DNA of 64,000 nucleotides from Symploca sp. SIO1C2 (lineage in GTDB: Bacteria > Cyanobacteriota > Cyanobacteriia > Cyanobacteriales > Coleofasciculaceae): positions 1 to 64,000 of the forward strand of contig JAAHFP010000035.1 in NCBI GenBank assembly GCA_010672925.1. Reading direction: 5' to 3'. The translations under genes and the position numbers were made by a program. Shown piece by piece: positions 56,901 to 64,000 of this stretch (position 1 is the stretch's first letter; every line of letters starts with the position of its first letter). The notes beneath the pieces were generated by a model. It ran no database searches, was not told the DNA's origin, and saw only the letters and a program-made list of their open reading frames with translations.

Positions 56901-57686
56901 ATGAATACAAGTATGAGTATCCCTAAAACTAGGGAAACGGTAGCCAAATCCGACTGCCGGGATGAACAAGACTTGCGCGTCAATCTCGCTGCTGCATACC
57001 GCTTGATTCACCACTACGGTATGACAGACATGATCTACAGCCATATTTCCGTGCGTATTCAGGAGGAACCAGCTATATTCCTTCTCAATCCTCATGGCCT
57101 ATTTTTCGATGAGATACGTGCATCAAATTTAGTGCGCGTTGATGTTAATGGTAACAAAATTGATGGGACAGACCCTGATGTAAATCCGGCAGGATTCACC
57201 ATCCATAGTGCCATTCATCTAGGTCGTCCTGATGCTCAAGCTATCTTCCACACCCATACTATTAGCGGTATGGCAGTTGCTGCGATGGAAGAGGGGTTAT
57301 TGCCCCTTAACCAAGCTTCCATGGAATTCTATGATCGGGTTGCCTATCATGATTATGAAGGTGTTTCCCTAGAATTGGATGAACGGGAGCGACTTGTGGC
57401 ATCCCTAGGAAGGAAGAACTGTTTAATTCTGCGGAACCACGGACTGTTAACTGTGGGGCGAACTATCGCTGAAGCATTTTACTATATGTACTACCTGAAT
57501 CAGGCTTGCCAAATACAGGTTAACGTACTAAGGAGCAATGCCAAGCCGATAATACCACCACCTGAGCTTTGCGAACATACAGCACAACAATTCGAGGAAC
57601 CGGTCTTCCACAACCGGGAAGTAGCAATGGTATGGGAAGCTAATCGCCGTTTGCTTGATCGGCTTGATCCTTCATATCGTCAATAG
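56901..57686 (+). CDS. Class II aldolase/adducin-family protein
   Basis: A 261-residue zinc-dependent aldolase-type protein. The family's metal histidines are in IFHTHTISG at 116-123 and ILRNHGLLTVG at 177-186. An aspartate-rich DPDVNPAGFTIHSAIHLG follows the substrate phosphate region. Class II aldolases cleave or form C-C bonds with dihydroxyacetone-type or other carbonyl donors; some members are decarboxylases, dehydratases or epimerases. The gene starts 3 bp after the methyltransferase stop, so the two are translationally coupled. It ends 5 bp from the convergent dehydrogenase stop. Confidence 0.85.
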   Translation: MNTSMSIPKTRETVAKSDCRDEQDLRVNLAAAYRLIHHYGMTDMIYSHISVRIQEEPAIFLLNPHGLFFDEIRASNLVRVDVNGNKIDGTDPDVNPAGFTIHSAIHLGRPDAQAIFHTHTISGMAVAAMEEGLLPLNQASMEFYDRVAYHDYEGVSLELDERERLVASLGRKNCLILRNHGLLTVGRTIAEAFYYMYYLNQACQIQVNVLRSNAKPIIPPPELCEHTAQQFEEPVFHNREVAMVWEANRRLLDRLDPSYRQ

Positions 57687-57691
57687 AAATC

Positions 57692-58627
57692 TTAATAACC
57701 TTGTTGACGATTTACTACATTCTTCAAAGTCAGACCATCACGACAGCAACGAATAGTATCTACAAGGGATTTTGTCCAATATTCAGAATCAGTTTGAGTT
57801 GCGACATGGGGTGTTATGGTAATTTGAGGATAGGACCAAAAGGGATGGTTTTCAGGCAAAGGTTCCTGAGAGAAAACATCCAGACAAGCACCGGAAAGTT
57901 GACCTGAATCTAATGCTGCTAATAAATCCTGTTCTACTAGATGTTGCCCCCGTGCAACATTAATCACATAACTTCCTTGAGGCATGGCGGAAAATGTTTC
58001 AAGATTAAGGATTCCTTTGGTTTCTCTAGTTAAGGGAAGTAAGCATACAAGTACTCGACATTGGCTCAAGCAAAGTTTTAATTGCTCTCGTCCATAAAAA
58101 CACTCTATACCATCAATATTCTTTGGTGTCCGACTCCAACCGCGAATAGGAAAACCAAGAGTATTGAGTTTTTCCGCCGCATCTGTACCAAGAATACCCA
58201 GACCTAAAATTCCTATAGTACAGGAGCTAGTTTCTGGTAGAGGTAAAGGTTGCCAATGTCGCGCTTTTTGCAATGTTTGATAGGCCAATGCTTGTCTGTG
58301 AAAACGAAGCACAGCCAACAAGATATATTCCGTCATTCTCGATGTTACACAAGGTTCAACCAGACGAACAATTGGCACATTTGGGGGAATATTTGGGTCT
58401 CTTAAAATTTCTTCCACTCCGGCTCCCAGGGAAATAATTACCTTAAGCTTGGGAAATTTGGCCATTATTCCTAAAGGAGGTTTCCAGGTTAAGATTGCTT
58501 CTATGTTATCTGGATTCTCTACTTCTGGCCAGACCTGGACATCGAGATCTGGTATACTTTCTTTGAGTTCCGTAATCAATAGTTCCAAGTTTTCAGCTTC
58601 ATAAATTATCAGTATTGAAAACATCAC
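57692..58627 (-). CDS. D-isomer-specific 2-hydroxyacid dehydrogenase
   Basis: A 311-residue NAD(P)-dependent dehydrogenase, closest in layout to glyoxylate/hydroxypyruvate reductase A. The nucleotide site is IGILGLGILGTDAAEKL at about 138. Further on are VLVCLLPLTRETKGIL, the Arg in VINVARGQHLV, the Glu in CLDVFSQEPLPENHPFW and His in ITITPHVATQTD. It converts a 2-keto acid to the D-2-hydroxy acid or back. It is oppositely oriented to its neighbours: its stop is 5 bp from the aldolase stop and its start is 13 bp from the aminotransferase start. Confidence 0.85.
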   Translation of the reverse strand: MMFSILIIYEAENLELLITELKESIPDLDVQVWPEVENPDNIEAILTWKPPLGIMAKFPKLKVIISLGAGVEEILRDPNIPPNVPIVRLVEPCVTSRMTEYILLAVLRFHRQALAYQTLQKARHWQPLPLPETSSCTIGILGLGILGTDAAEKLNTLGFPIRGWSRTPKNIDGIECFYGREQLKLCLSQCRVLVCLLPLTRETKGILNLETFSAMPQGSYVINVARGQHLVEQDLLAALDSGQLSGACLDVFSQEPLPENHPFWSYPQITITPHVATQTDSEYWTKSLVDTIRCCRDGLTLKNVVNRQQGY

Positions 58628-58640
58628 TAAAATCCTAAAT

Positions 58641-59864
58641 ATGACTACAAAAAATCAAAACTTGAGTAAATTGTTTACTTCTGACACTTTTGCCGATATG
58701 GTCAGAAATAAGCTCATTAAGACGGTTGAAGATTATAAAAAATCTAATCCTCACAAAGAAATATACATGATGACCTGGGGTGATACAACTCTTCCCATAC
58801 CAGCAAAAGCTATTGAAGCGATAATTGATGCTGCTACTAAACTAGGTCATCAGTCAACCTATACAGGATATGGAGAATTTGATGGAAATATTCAGCTAAG
58901 AGAAGCTATTGGCAACAATTACTACAAGCCTCGTGGAGTTAACTTAAAACCAGAGGAAATTTTTGTTAGTGATGGAGCCCAATCCGGTACTTTTGGTATT
59001 CAGGAACTCTTTGGTCTAGATAATGTTATTGCCTTACAAGACCCGATCTATCCCCCATATTTAGAGGCTAATCTCCTGGCAGGTAGGAGTAATATTACCT
59101 ACCTAGATTGCAAAGAAGAGAATAATTTCGTTCCAGAACTTCCCCAATCAAAGGTGGATATCATTTACCTCTGTTTTCCCAACAATCCCACGGGAGCAGT
59201 TGCCACCCAAGAACAACTCAAAGCCTTTGTTGACTATGCCATAAGTCACAATTCTATCATTATTTTTGATGCTGTTTATAGTGCTTTTATCACCGATAGT
59301 AACATTCCTAGAAGTATTTATGAAATAGAAGGGGCAACTAAATGTGCCATAGAAGTGGGTAGCTTTTCCAAAACCGCTGGATTCTCTGGATTAAGATTAG
59401 GTTGGTCTGTGGTTCCTGTTGCCCTAACTATTGAAAATACTGTGGCAGGGGAATTGACTGAAATGTTTAGAATTAGTCAATCTATCCGGTTTTGGGGAGC
59501 TTCTAATTTAGCCCAAGCAGGAGGCATTGCTGCCTTGTCGCCAGAGTGCCAACAAGAATGCCAATCAATTGTCAACTATTACCTGGAAAATACTAGAATT
59601 CTTAAAGAAGGCTTGTCCGCTTTTGGACTGACTTGTTTTGGTGGTAATAATAATCCCTATATATGGGTAACAGGAACAGAGGGAATGACTTCTTGGGAAG
59701 TCTTTAACGAATTGTTGTTCAAAACTGGTATTGTTGGCATACCTGGTTCTTTGTTTGGTGCAAGTGGCGAAGGTTTCTTGCGTCTGAGCACTTTGGGTAA
59801 GCGAGAAGATATGGAAAAGGCAGTGAAGAACTTGGAGAACTCCACAAAAAAGATACTCCAATAG
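58641..59864 (+). CDS. PLP aminotransferase of the DapL type (LL-diaminopimelate aminotransferase-like)
   Basis: A 407-residue fold-type I aminotransferase. MMTWGDTTLPIPAKAIEAI, TYTGYGEFDGNIQLREAI, IFVSDGAQSGTFGI, VIALQDPIYPPYLEAN and FPNNPTGAVATQ match the DapL block order. The PLP lysine is Lys244 in VGSFSKTAGFSGLRLGW. In DapL the substrate is tetrahydrodipicolinate; cyanobacteria need one DapL for lysine, so this copy inside a metabolic cluster is probably a paralogue with a different substrate. A transaminated intermediate could then be methylated by the first gene of the cluster. A second housekeeping dapL should exist elsewhere. Confidence 0.85.
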   Translation: MTTKNQNLSKLFTSDTFADMVRNKLIKTVEDYKKSNPHKEIYMMTWGDTTLPIPAKAIEAIIDAATKLGHQSTYTGYGEFDGNIQLREAIGNNYYKPRGVNLKPEEIFVSDGAQSGTFGIQELFGLDNVIALQDPIYPPYLEANLLAGRSNITYLDCKEENNFVPELPQSKVDIIYLCFPNNPTGAVATQEQLKAFVDYAISHNSIIIFDAVYSAFITDSNIPRSIYEIEGATKCAIEVGSFSKTAGFSGLRLGWSVVPVALTIENTVAGELTEMFRISQSIRFWGASNLAQAGGIAALSPECQQECQSIVNYYLENTRILKEGLSAFGLTCFGGNNNPYIWVTGTEGMTSWEVFNELLFKTGIVGIPGSLFGASGEGFLRLSTLGKREDMEKAVKNLENSTKKILQ

Positions 59865-59903
59865 CTATGCTGATTTAGCGAACATTTCCACAAATTATCT
59901 AGA

Positions 59904-60071
59904 CATGATATCAAATCTTGCACGCCTGCCGAAAACATAATTGGGTCAGTAGGTAACAGGGAACAGGCAAGAGGCAATAGTGATAAGATTTGACGGTTTC
60001 AGTATTGGAGTTGATTGCTATAATTGACCAAATTCAAGTATTTATGATGCAAGCGTGCAAGATGTGAGTGA
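59904..60071 (+). repeat. Dispersed intergenic repeat, copy C (longest)
   Basis: The longest copy of the family, with CATGATATCAAATCTTGCAC at its start and AAGTATTTATGATGCAAGCG near its end. Copies A (20523, reverse) and B (45805) align to parts of it. It begins 40 bp after the aminotransferase gene. Confidence 0.7.
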
Positions 60072-60113
60072 TATCTGATGCGTTACGCGATCGCTCTTGA
60101 GCATCCTATTATG

Positions 60114-60917
60114 CTAATGTTCATCAGGATCGACTCCTGCTTCTCGCAGCAATTGAGCTAAACGTTTGGCCCGTTGACTTTCCTGTTCAAGTTGTTCTTC
60201 AGCAACGATGGCTCGGTTTTCAGCAACAACGGCTCTATTTTCGGCAACGACAGCTCGGTTTTCAGCAACAACGGCTCGGTTTTCTGTACTTTGCAAATGC
60301 TGCTGTGTATCGGAAATCGTTTCCTCGGTTGTTAAATATCGCTTGCCCTGCTCATCATACCAATATAACCATTCTCTGGTAATTCCTTGATATGTTCCTT
60401 CTTCTCTCCCTATTCCTAAATTAATGTTAGCTAACCATACCGGTTCACCCTCTAATAATTGATATTCTCCTGCTTCAAGTTGATATACTTCTAAACGAGG
60501 CTTCCTTTTTCTTAGAGGATTATAGATCACATAATATAAAACCCCTAGTTGGGCGTAGTCTTGTTTCTTTTGAGTATATTCTCCTCTCCTGGTTTGAGAG
60601 ACAACTTCTAAGACCAAGCGAGGAACCTCTTTTTCTTCCCATAAAACGTAGGATAAACGTAAATCTGAATCAATAATTCTGGGGACTCCAATACTGAGAA
60701 AACCATCGGGAACAATAGCAGCTTCGTCTGGGTCATGATAAATGCCCATATCCACACCGAAAAACCAATCCATTTTTTCTGACCAAATTAAAGCGAGAAT
60801 TTCTCTGAGTAGTACAGAAATTAAGTTTTGTAATTCGTTATCCACAGGGGTATCGTCAGAATCCGGTAAGTCTTCAGCGGAGGGCAAACATGCTCGAGGA
60901 TTATATTCTAATAACAT
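60114..60917 (-). CDS. Uma2-family protein with C-terminal coiled coil
   Basis: A 267-residue Uma2/DUF820 protein. The nuclease-like core is long: DWFFGVDMGIYHDPDEAAIVPDGFLSIGV, PRLVLEVVSQTRRGEYTQKKQDYAQLGVLYYVIYNP. All predicted catalytic residues are present (D of VPDG, E of LEVVS, K of KKQD). The C-terminal 55 residues are a coiled coil made of a repeated heptapeptide (AENRAVV four times), then EEQLEQESQRAKRLAQLL. Such coiled-coil tails occur in a cyanobacterial Uma2 subgroup. Repeat number may vary between strains. Confidence 0.85.
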   Translation of the reverse strand: MLLEYNPRACLPSAEDLPDSDDTPVDNELQNLISVLLREILALIWSEKMDWFFGVDMGIYHDPDEAAIVPDGFLSIGVPRIIDSDLRLSYVLWEEKEVPRLVLEVVSQTRRGEYTQKKQDYAQLGVLYYVIYNPLRKRKPRLEVYQLEAGEYQLLEGEPVWLANINLGIGREEGTYQGITREWLYWYDEQGKRYLTTEETISDTQQHLQSTENRAVVAENRAVVAENRAVVAENRAIVAEEQLEQESQRAKRLAQLLREAGVDPDEH

Positions 60918-60962
60918 AGTGTCTTAGCTAATCTTTAAGGAAAGCTACTTTATTGTGGTCAA

Positions 60963-61361
60963 TTAGTAACTTGAATATTCTTGGGCTATGCGGTTTTTCC
61001 ATGTATGTAGCTTTGTCCAAATTTTTTCTTCTGCCTGTTGTGGGGGAGTTGTCGCAATATATTGTTCTGCATTAAGTAGTTGTTCTCGATGACGATTTTC
61101 CCAATACTGTCGGTTGGTCTCCGCTTGCTCAAGGATTTTTTGATATTCTGTTTCAACTTCATCTCGGTTCTGATTGATGTATTTTAAAACATCGTTCATC
61201 TGTTGAATGGATAATTTGAAGCGATCGCGAATTAATTCTGGTGATAAGTTGGCTTGAAGACAAGCCATAATCTGATACAAGGTTATACGTGTTCCTGATA
61301 CGGATAACCCTCGTTGAGTTCGTATTACTGTTGGCTGTATATTTCCATTGGTTTTCACCAT
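60963..61361 (-). CDS. DUF433-like protein with an extended C-terminal helix
   Basis: A 132-residue protein. The first half has the DUF433 pattern: VIRTQRGLSVSGTRITLYQIMACLQANLSPELIRDRFKLSIQQMNDVLKYINQNRDEVETEY. The second half is an added charged helix, ILEQAETNRQYWENRHREQLL. No DUF5615 gene follows; the next gene downstream is the Uma2 gene, so it may be an orphan or a partner of an unknown protein. Confidence 0.65.
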   Translation of the reverse strand: MVKTNGNIQPTVIRTQRGLSVSGTRITLYQIMACLQANLSPELIRDRFKLSIQQMNDVLKYINQNRDEVETEYQKILEQAETNRQYWENRHREQLLNAEQYIATTPPQQAEEKIWTKLHTWKNRIAQEYSSY

Positions 61362-61472
61362 TCTACCCTCTTGTTAAAAATTCAAGTTCAAAGCCAAAAG
61401 TCTATTTCATTATAATAGGCTGTGTCACATCACTAACAAAACTGCTATGTGTGCCTTTGTAGTAAATTCTCT

Positions 61473-61916
61473 TCAAATCCAAGATTCCCATGCCAAAGCT
61501 TCCACCTGTTGAATGCGCTGGAAATCCTTATCGGCAGAAACAACTGTAAGATTGTAGTATATTGCTGTAGCCGCAATCCAGAGATCATTTTCTCCAAAGC
61601 CCAGATTTTGTGGGTTAAAGTTTCGTCGCTGTACTTTATTTCTAGGACCAAAAGCAGCAATCAGTTTTCCTTTGAGAGAGCCGTAAATTTCAGAAATGGG
61701 GAGATTAATGGGGTATAAGTCGATTGTGTCTATAAAAGCTCTGACTTGCTGGAGGTTAGCTACTCTTCTTTCAGATTTAGCTGCCATGTAAAAGAGTTCT
61801 CCACAGACGATAGTACTAGTGGCAACGCCTGCTTCTGTGTGAAGTTGTAGTTGTTGAATTAACGTAGGTTCGCCGAAGATGATGCGGCTACAGTGGTTGG
61901 TGTCGAGCAAATACAT
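61473..61916 (-). CDS. VapC-type PIN-domain toxin
   Basis: A 147-residue PIN RNase. Acidic metal ligands are in MYLLDTNHCSR (Asp5), IVCGELFYMA (Glu), FGENDLWIAATAIYY (Asp) and TVVSADKDFQRI (Asp). These four are the usual VapC active site. Its start overlaps the last base of the upstream antitoxin gene, a typical coupled pair. The target RNA is unknown. Confidence 0.9.
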   Translation of the reverse strand: MYLLDTNHCSRIIFGEPTLIQQLQLHTEAGVATSTIVCGELFYMAAKSERRVANLQQVRAFIDTIDLYPINLPISEIYGSLKGKLIAAFGPRNKVQRRNFNPQNLGFGENDLWIAATAIYYNLTVVSADKDFQRIQQVEALAWESWI

Positions 61917-62173
61917 CAGAATTGAGCTTCAGAACGACTATTATAGACCAGTTCAAGGCATTCCTCGAAGTCTTCTCCTTGCCAAGTTCCAGCAAATTTC
62001 AGTAAGTCTTTGGCTTTAGCATCACGCAAAATAGGTTCCCCAGGCTCAATCATCGTTGTATTAGAGTTAGCTGCCTTAGCTTTGAGGTATTCGAGATAGT
62101 CGAGAACTTGTTCTAAGATTGGTTCTGGGGTAGATGCGATCGCTAGGTGCAATTTGTCCTTAATAGTAGCCAT
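61916..62173 (-). CDS. VapB-like antitoxin (DUF2281 type)
   Basis: An 85-residue protein. DKLHLAIASTPEPILEQVLDYLEYLKAKA is the helical N-terminus seen in DUF2281-type antitoxins. The C-terminal segment, LLKFAGTWQGEDFEECLELVYNSRSEAQF, with the FAGTWxGxDFxE pattern, is the part that normally blocks VapC. It is directly coupled to the VapC gene. Confidence 0.85.
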   Translation of the reverse strand: MATIKDKLHLAIASTPEPILEQVLDYLEYLKAKAANSNTTMIEPGEPILRDAKAKDLLKFAGTWQGEDFEECLELVYNSRSEAQF

Positions 62174-62240
62174 TATCTAATACAGCTCTCTTGATTTGGT
62201 ACTATTTTCATCATATTAAAGTTTTCATGCAGAAAACGAC

Positions 62241-62421
62241 TAATGCGATAGCGAAGAACTGCTGCAAACAGATCGCAACCTTTCTTTGTGTCTTTGTGGT
62301 AAATTTCCTTCATATACGTTACGCGATCGCGAAGCACTGCTGCAAGCACATTGCAACTCTCCTTTGTGTCCTACCCTTCGGGAACTCCGACGGAGAATGT
62401 GCCTTTGTAGTAAATTCCCTA
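62241..62421. repeat. HIP1-containing dispersed repeat, copies 2 and 3 (tandem)
   Basis: Two adjacent copies of the repeat at 54921: GCGATAGCGAAGAACTGCTG at 62245 and GCGATCGCGAAGCACTGCTG at 62324, each followed by a TTTGTGTC and a TGTGGTAAA or TTGTAGTAAA tail. Confidence 0.7.
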
Positions 62422-62424
62422 CCC

Positions 62425-63927
62425 TTAGACAATCAACTGACTTTCTGCCTCGTCAAAAGACAAGTGAAATCTATCCTTACACCATCTTTCGACAACAGTC
62501 TTACCAGTAGAGTAAACTTCACCGCTGGTAGTAGCAGCAAAACGTTCCAACCATTCAGCTCGATTATAAAATTCATCGTAAGCTCTGTGGGTAAGTTCAA
62601 GGAGACGCCAACCTGGTAACTCTTCTGTTTCGTAAAGAATTTCTCCCCAATAGTTTTCCTCATCCTCAAGCATATGATAAGCCCATGTAGTGGGCTGCTG
62701 ACTAGAGTTTACTACTTGTGCAAAAAAAGGAGTGCCGGGGTAAATTTCCAAAGGATAAAAATGAGCAAAATCTAAAGATAAATTCTTGGCAAAAGCAATA
62801 GTTGCTTCTATATCAGATTCTGTTTCATCTGGCCCGCCTAAAATAAAACTTCCTGCTAGTCGTATATCTGGAACTGTACTTCTGACCTTTTGACAAGCTG
62901 CCACAATTTCCTCGATTGTCAAGTGTTTGTTGAGGAGCTTGAGATGTTGGTTAGAGGCTTTTTCAATACCCATATTAATTTGATGACATCCAGAGTCAGA
63001 TAAAACATACAAAGTTTCAGCAGTAAGGGCTGCAACTGCATCACATCGCATCTCCATTTCCCATTTGACTAGACCAACCTCTTCTCTTAACGCCAAACAA
63101 AATTGCTGAACTTTTTGGTTTAAATTTATTGATTTGATAAATAAGCAGTCATCATAAAAAATAAATCCAGTAATGCCAAAGTCTTGAACACATTCTCTCA
63201 TTTCTGCGAAAAGATTAGCTTGGGTACGGCGAGTAATTCGGTTGCCGCGTAACATGGGAGAAACACAAAAATTGCAGTGGTAAGGACAACCACGAGACCA
63301 GTATATGGGTGTAATTGGTCCATCAAAGACGTTTCTTCGTAAAGAAGGACGGTAACGATGAATATCTAGCAAATGTCTGGCAGGAAAAGGAATGGTATTA
63401 ACATCCTTGACTAAGGCTACAGATGCCATGTCATCTTTGTGCCAGGAGACACCAGGTATTGGTTCACCGATATTGCCTTGGTGCAATGCCTCTACTAATA
63501 GGGAAAAGACTTCTTCCCCTTCACCACGAATCAAAGCTGTTGCCTCTAGTAAATCAAAAAAAATTGGCGTTTGGCTTGGCATAGAGGCAAATGGACCACC
63601 ATATACAATTGGTGTTTTCGGAAATTGTTTTTTCAGGGTTTTGGCCAAGACATAAATAGACTTGAGAGCAGGTGTGGTCGTTGGCCCAACACCTATGCAC
63701 TTGAGAGGAGTTATGGTATCTAGTTTTTCCTTAAGATACTGCTGAAATTTGTGGAGACCAGCTGGAGTTTGGGAGCCGCAGTCTAATGCACAATCGATAA
63801 TAGCAACAGAAAAGCCTTTGATTTCCAGGGATGAGGCAATGTAAGCGAGGCCGATGGGGGGAATAATTCCACTACCTGCTCTACGATGATAGGGTGGATG
63901 AATTAGCAGAACATCGACAAATTCCAT
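62425..63927 (-). CDS. B12-binding-domain radical SAM protein
   Basis: A 500-residue protein with an N-terminal cobalamin-binding-like domain (VLLIHPPYHRRAGSG, PPIGLAYIASSLEIKGF, IVYGGPFASM) and a radical SAM domain. The cluster motif is RGCPYHCNFCVSP (CxxxCxxC). GFIFYDDCLF, MGIEKASNQHLKLLNK and RLAGSFILGGPDETESD are later SAM blocks. The canonical cobalamin ligand motif DxHxxG is not visible in the first domain. Such proteins methylate or rearrange unactivated carbon in tetrapyrroles, hopanoids or natural products. The role here is unknown; it is 2.5 kb from the four-gene cluster. Confidence 0.85.
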   Translation of the reverse strand: MEFVDVLLIHPPYHRRAGSGIIPPIGLAYIASSLEIKGFSVAIIDCALDCGSQTPAGLHKFQQYLKEKLDTITPLKCIGVGPTTTPALKSIYVLAKTLKKQFPKTPIVYGGPFASMPSQTPIFFDLLEATALIRGEGEEVFSLLVEALHQGNIGEPIPGVSWHKDDMASVALVKDVNTIPFPARHLLDIHRYRPSLRRNVFDGPITPIYWSRGCPYHCNFCVSPMLRGNRITRRTQANLFAEMRECVQDFGITGFIFYDDCLFIKSINLNQKVQQFCLALREEVGLVKWEMEMRCDAVAALTAETLYVLSDSGCHQINMGIEKASNQHLKLLNKHLTIEEIVAACQKVRSTVPDIRLAGSFILGGPDETESDIEATIAFAKNLSLDFAHFYPLEIYPGTPFFAQVVNSSQQPTTWAYHMLEDEENYWGEILYETEELPGWRLLELTHRAYDEFYNRAEWLERFAATTSGEVYSTGKTVVERWCKDRFHLSFDEAESQLIV

Positions 63928-63953
63928 AGTTTTGCTCCCTGACGCATTGATGA

Positions 63954-64000
63954 TATAGCACTACGCATTTAGGTTAAGACATTAATAAAGCCTGAAACCC
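63954..64000 (+). repeat. Dispersed 46-bp repeat, copy 2 (runs off the window)
   Basis: The segment TATAGCACTACGCATTTAGG then GACATTAATAAAGCCTG matches 20644-20689. The window ends inside or just after it. Confidence 0.7.

Noticed and set aside
62191-62619. 142-residue plus-strand open frame
   Set aside because: It runs through tandem dispersed repeats and the antisense of the radical SAM gene end. No features of a real protein.

Overview
The window looks like the chromosome of a filamentous cyanobacterium. The supporting signs are a DnaE split by an N-terminal intein half, many HIP1 octamers (GCGATCGC), a monocistronic groEL behind a perfect CIRCE element, a Synechocystis-type DesD desaturase, ComFB proteins, XisI, four Uma2 genes, and very many short dispersed repeats. 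The exact genus cannot be read from the sequence. A large Oscillatoria/Moorena/Coleofasciculus-type genome is my inference from the density of toxin-antitoxin pairs, NACHT proteins and repeats.

Layout. 1-5 kb: the start of a TnpB gene, a Uma2 gene, and a 1212-residue NACHT ATPase whose C-terminal half is a run of near-identical 33-residue repeats. 5-10 kb: groEL with CIRCE, two tandem ComFB genes, a small membrane protein and three-copy-family mobile repeats. 9.7-13.9 kb: SdhA-type flavoprotein, a cytochrome P450 broken by an in-frame stop, and an SGNH hydrolase. 14-17 kb: a scrambled region with a Panacea-type toxin-antitoxin candidate, xisI with only the tail of xisH, a group II intron remnant, and a three-repeat CRISPR remnant. 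17-22 kb: a phytase-like lipoprotein, a secreted TPR protein and desD. 22-24 kb: a toxin-antitoxin and Uma2 island. 25-28 kb: MltA and small cyanobacterial proteins. 29-38 kb is housekeeping: asd-dapA-rnj on the minus strand and tig-clpP-clpX on the plus strand. 38-51 kb: a C-DES-like lyase, a Ser/Thr kinase with TPRs, lipoprotein, a LecB-like lectin, a TIR-NACHT membrane protein, a double nitroreductase and two CheY-like regulators. 52-55 kb: dnaE-N with its intein half. 55-60 kb: a tightly packed four-gene metabolic cluster (double methyltransferase, class II aldolase, 2-hydroxyacid dehydrogenase, DapL-like aminotransferase). 60-64 kb: more Uma2/DUF433/VapBC genes and a radical SAM protein.

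How the genes work together. Lysine/diaminopimelate synthesis (asd, dapA) sits with RNase J. Protein quality control is represented by trigger factor, ClpXP and GroEL. The 55-60 kb cluster has the enzyme set expected for making and N- or O-methylating a small amino-acid-like metabolite, but its product cannot be predicted. The two NACHT proteins are candidates for defence or regulated cell death.

The strongest non-coding discovery is a small mobile element (MITE-like) with about 23-bp inverted ends and a variable purine-rich core. It is present three times; two copies are flanked by exact 9-bp target duplications. Also notable are simple tandem arrays that nearly all have a period of exactly 7 bp, and a roughly 120-bp dispersed intergenic repeat in three copies.
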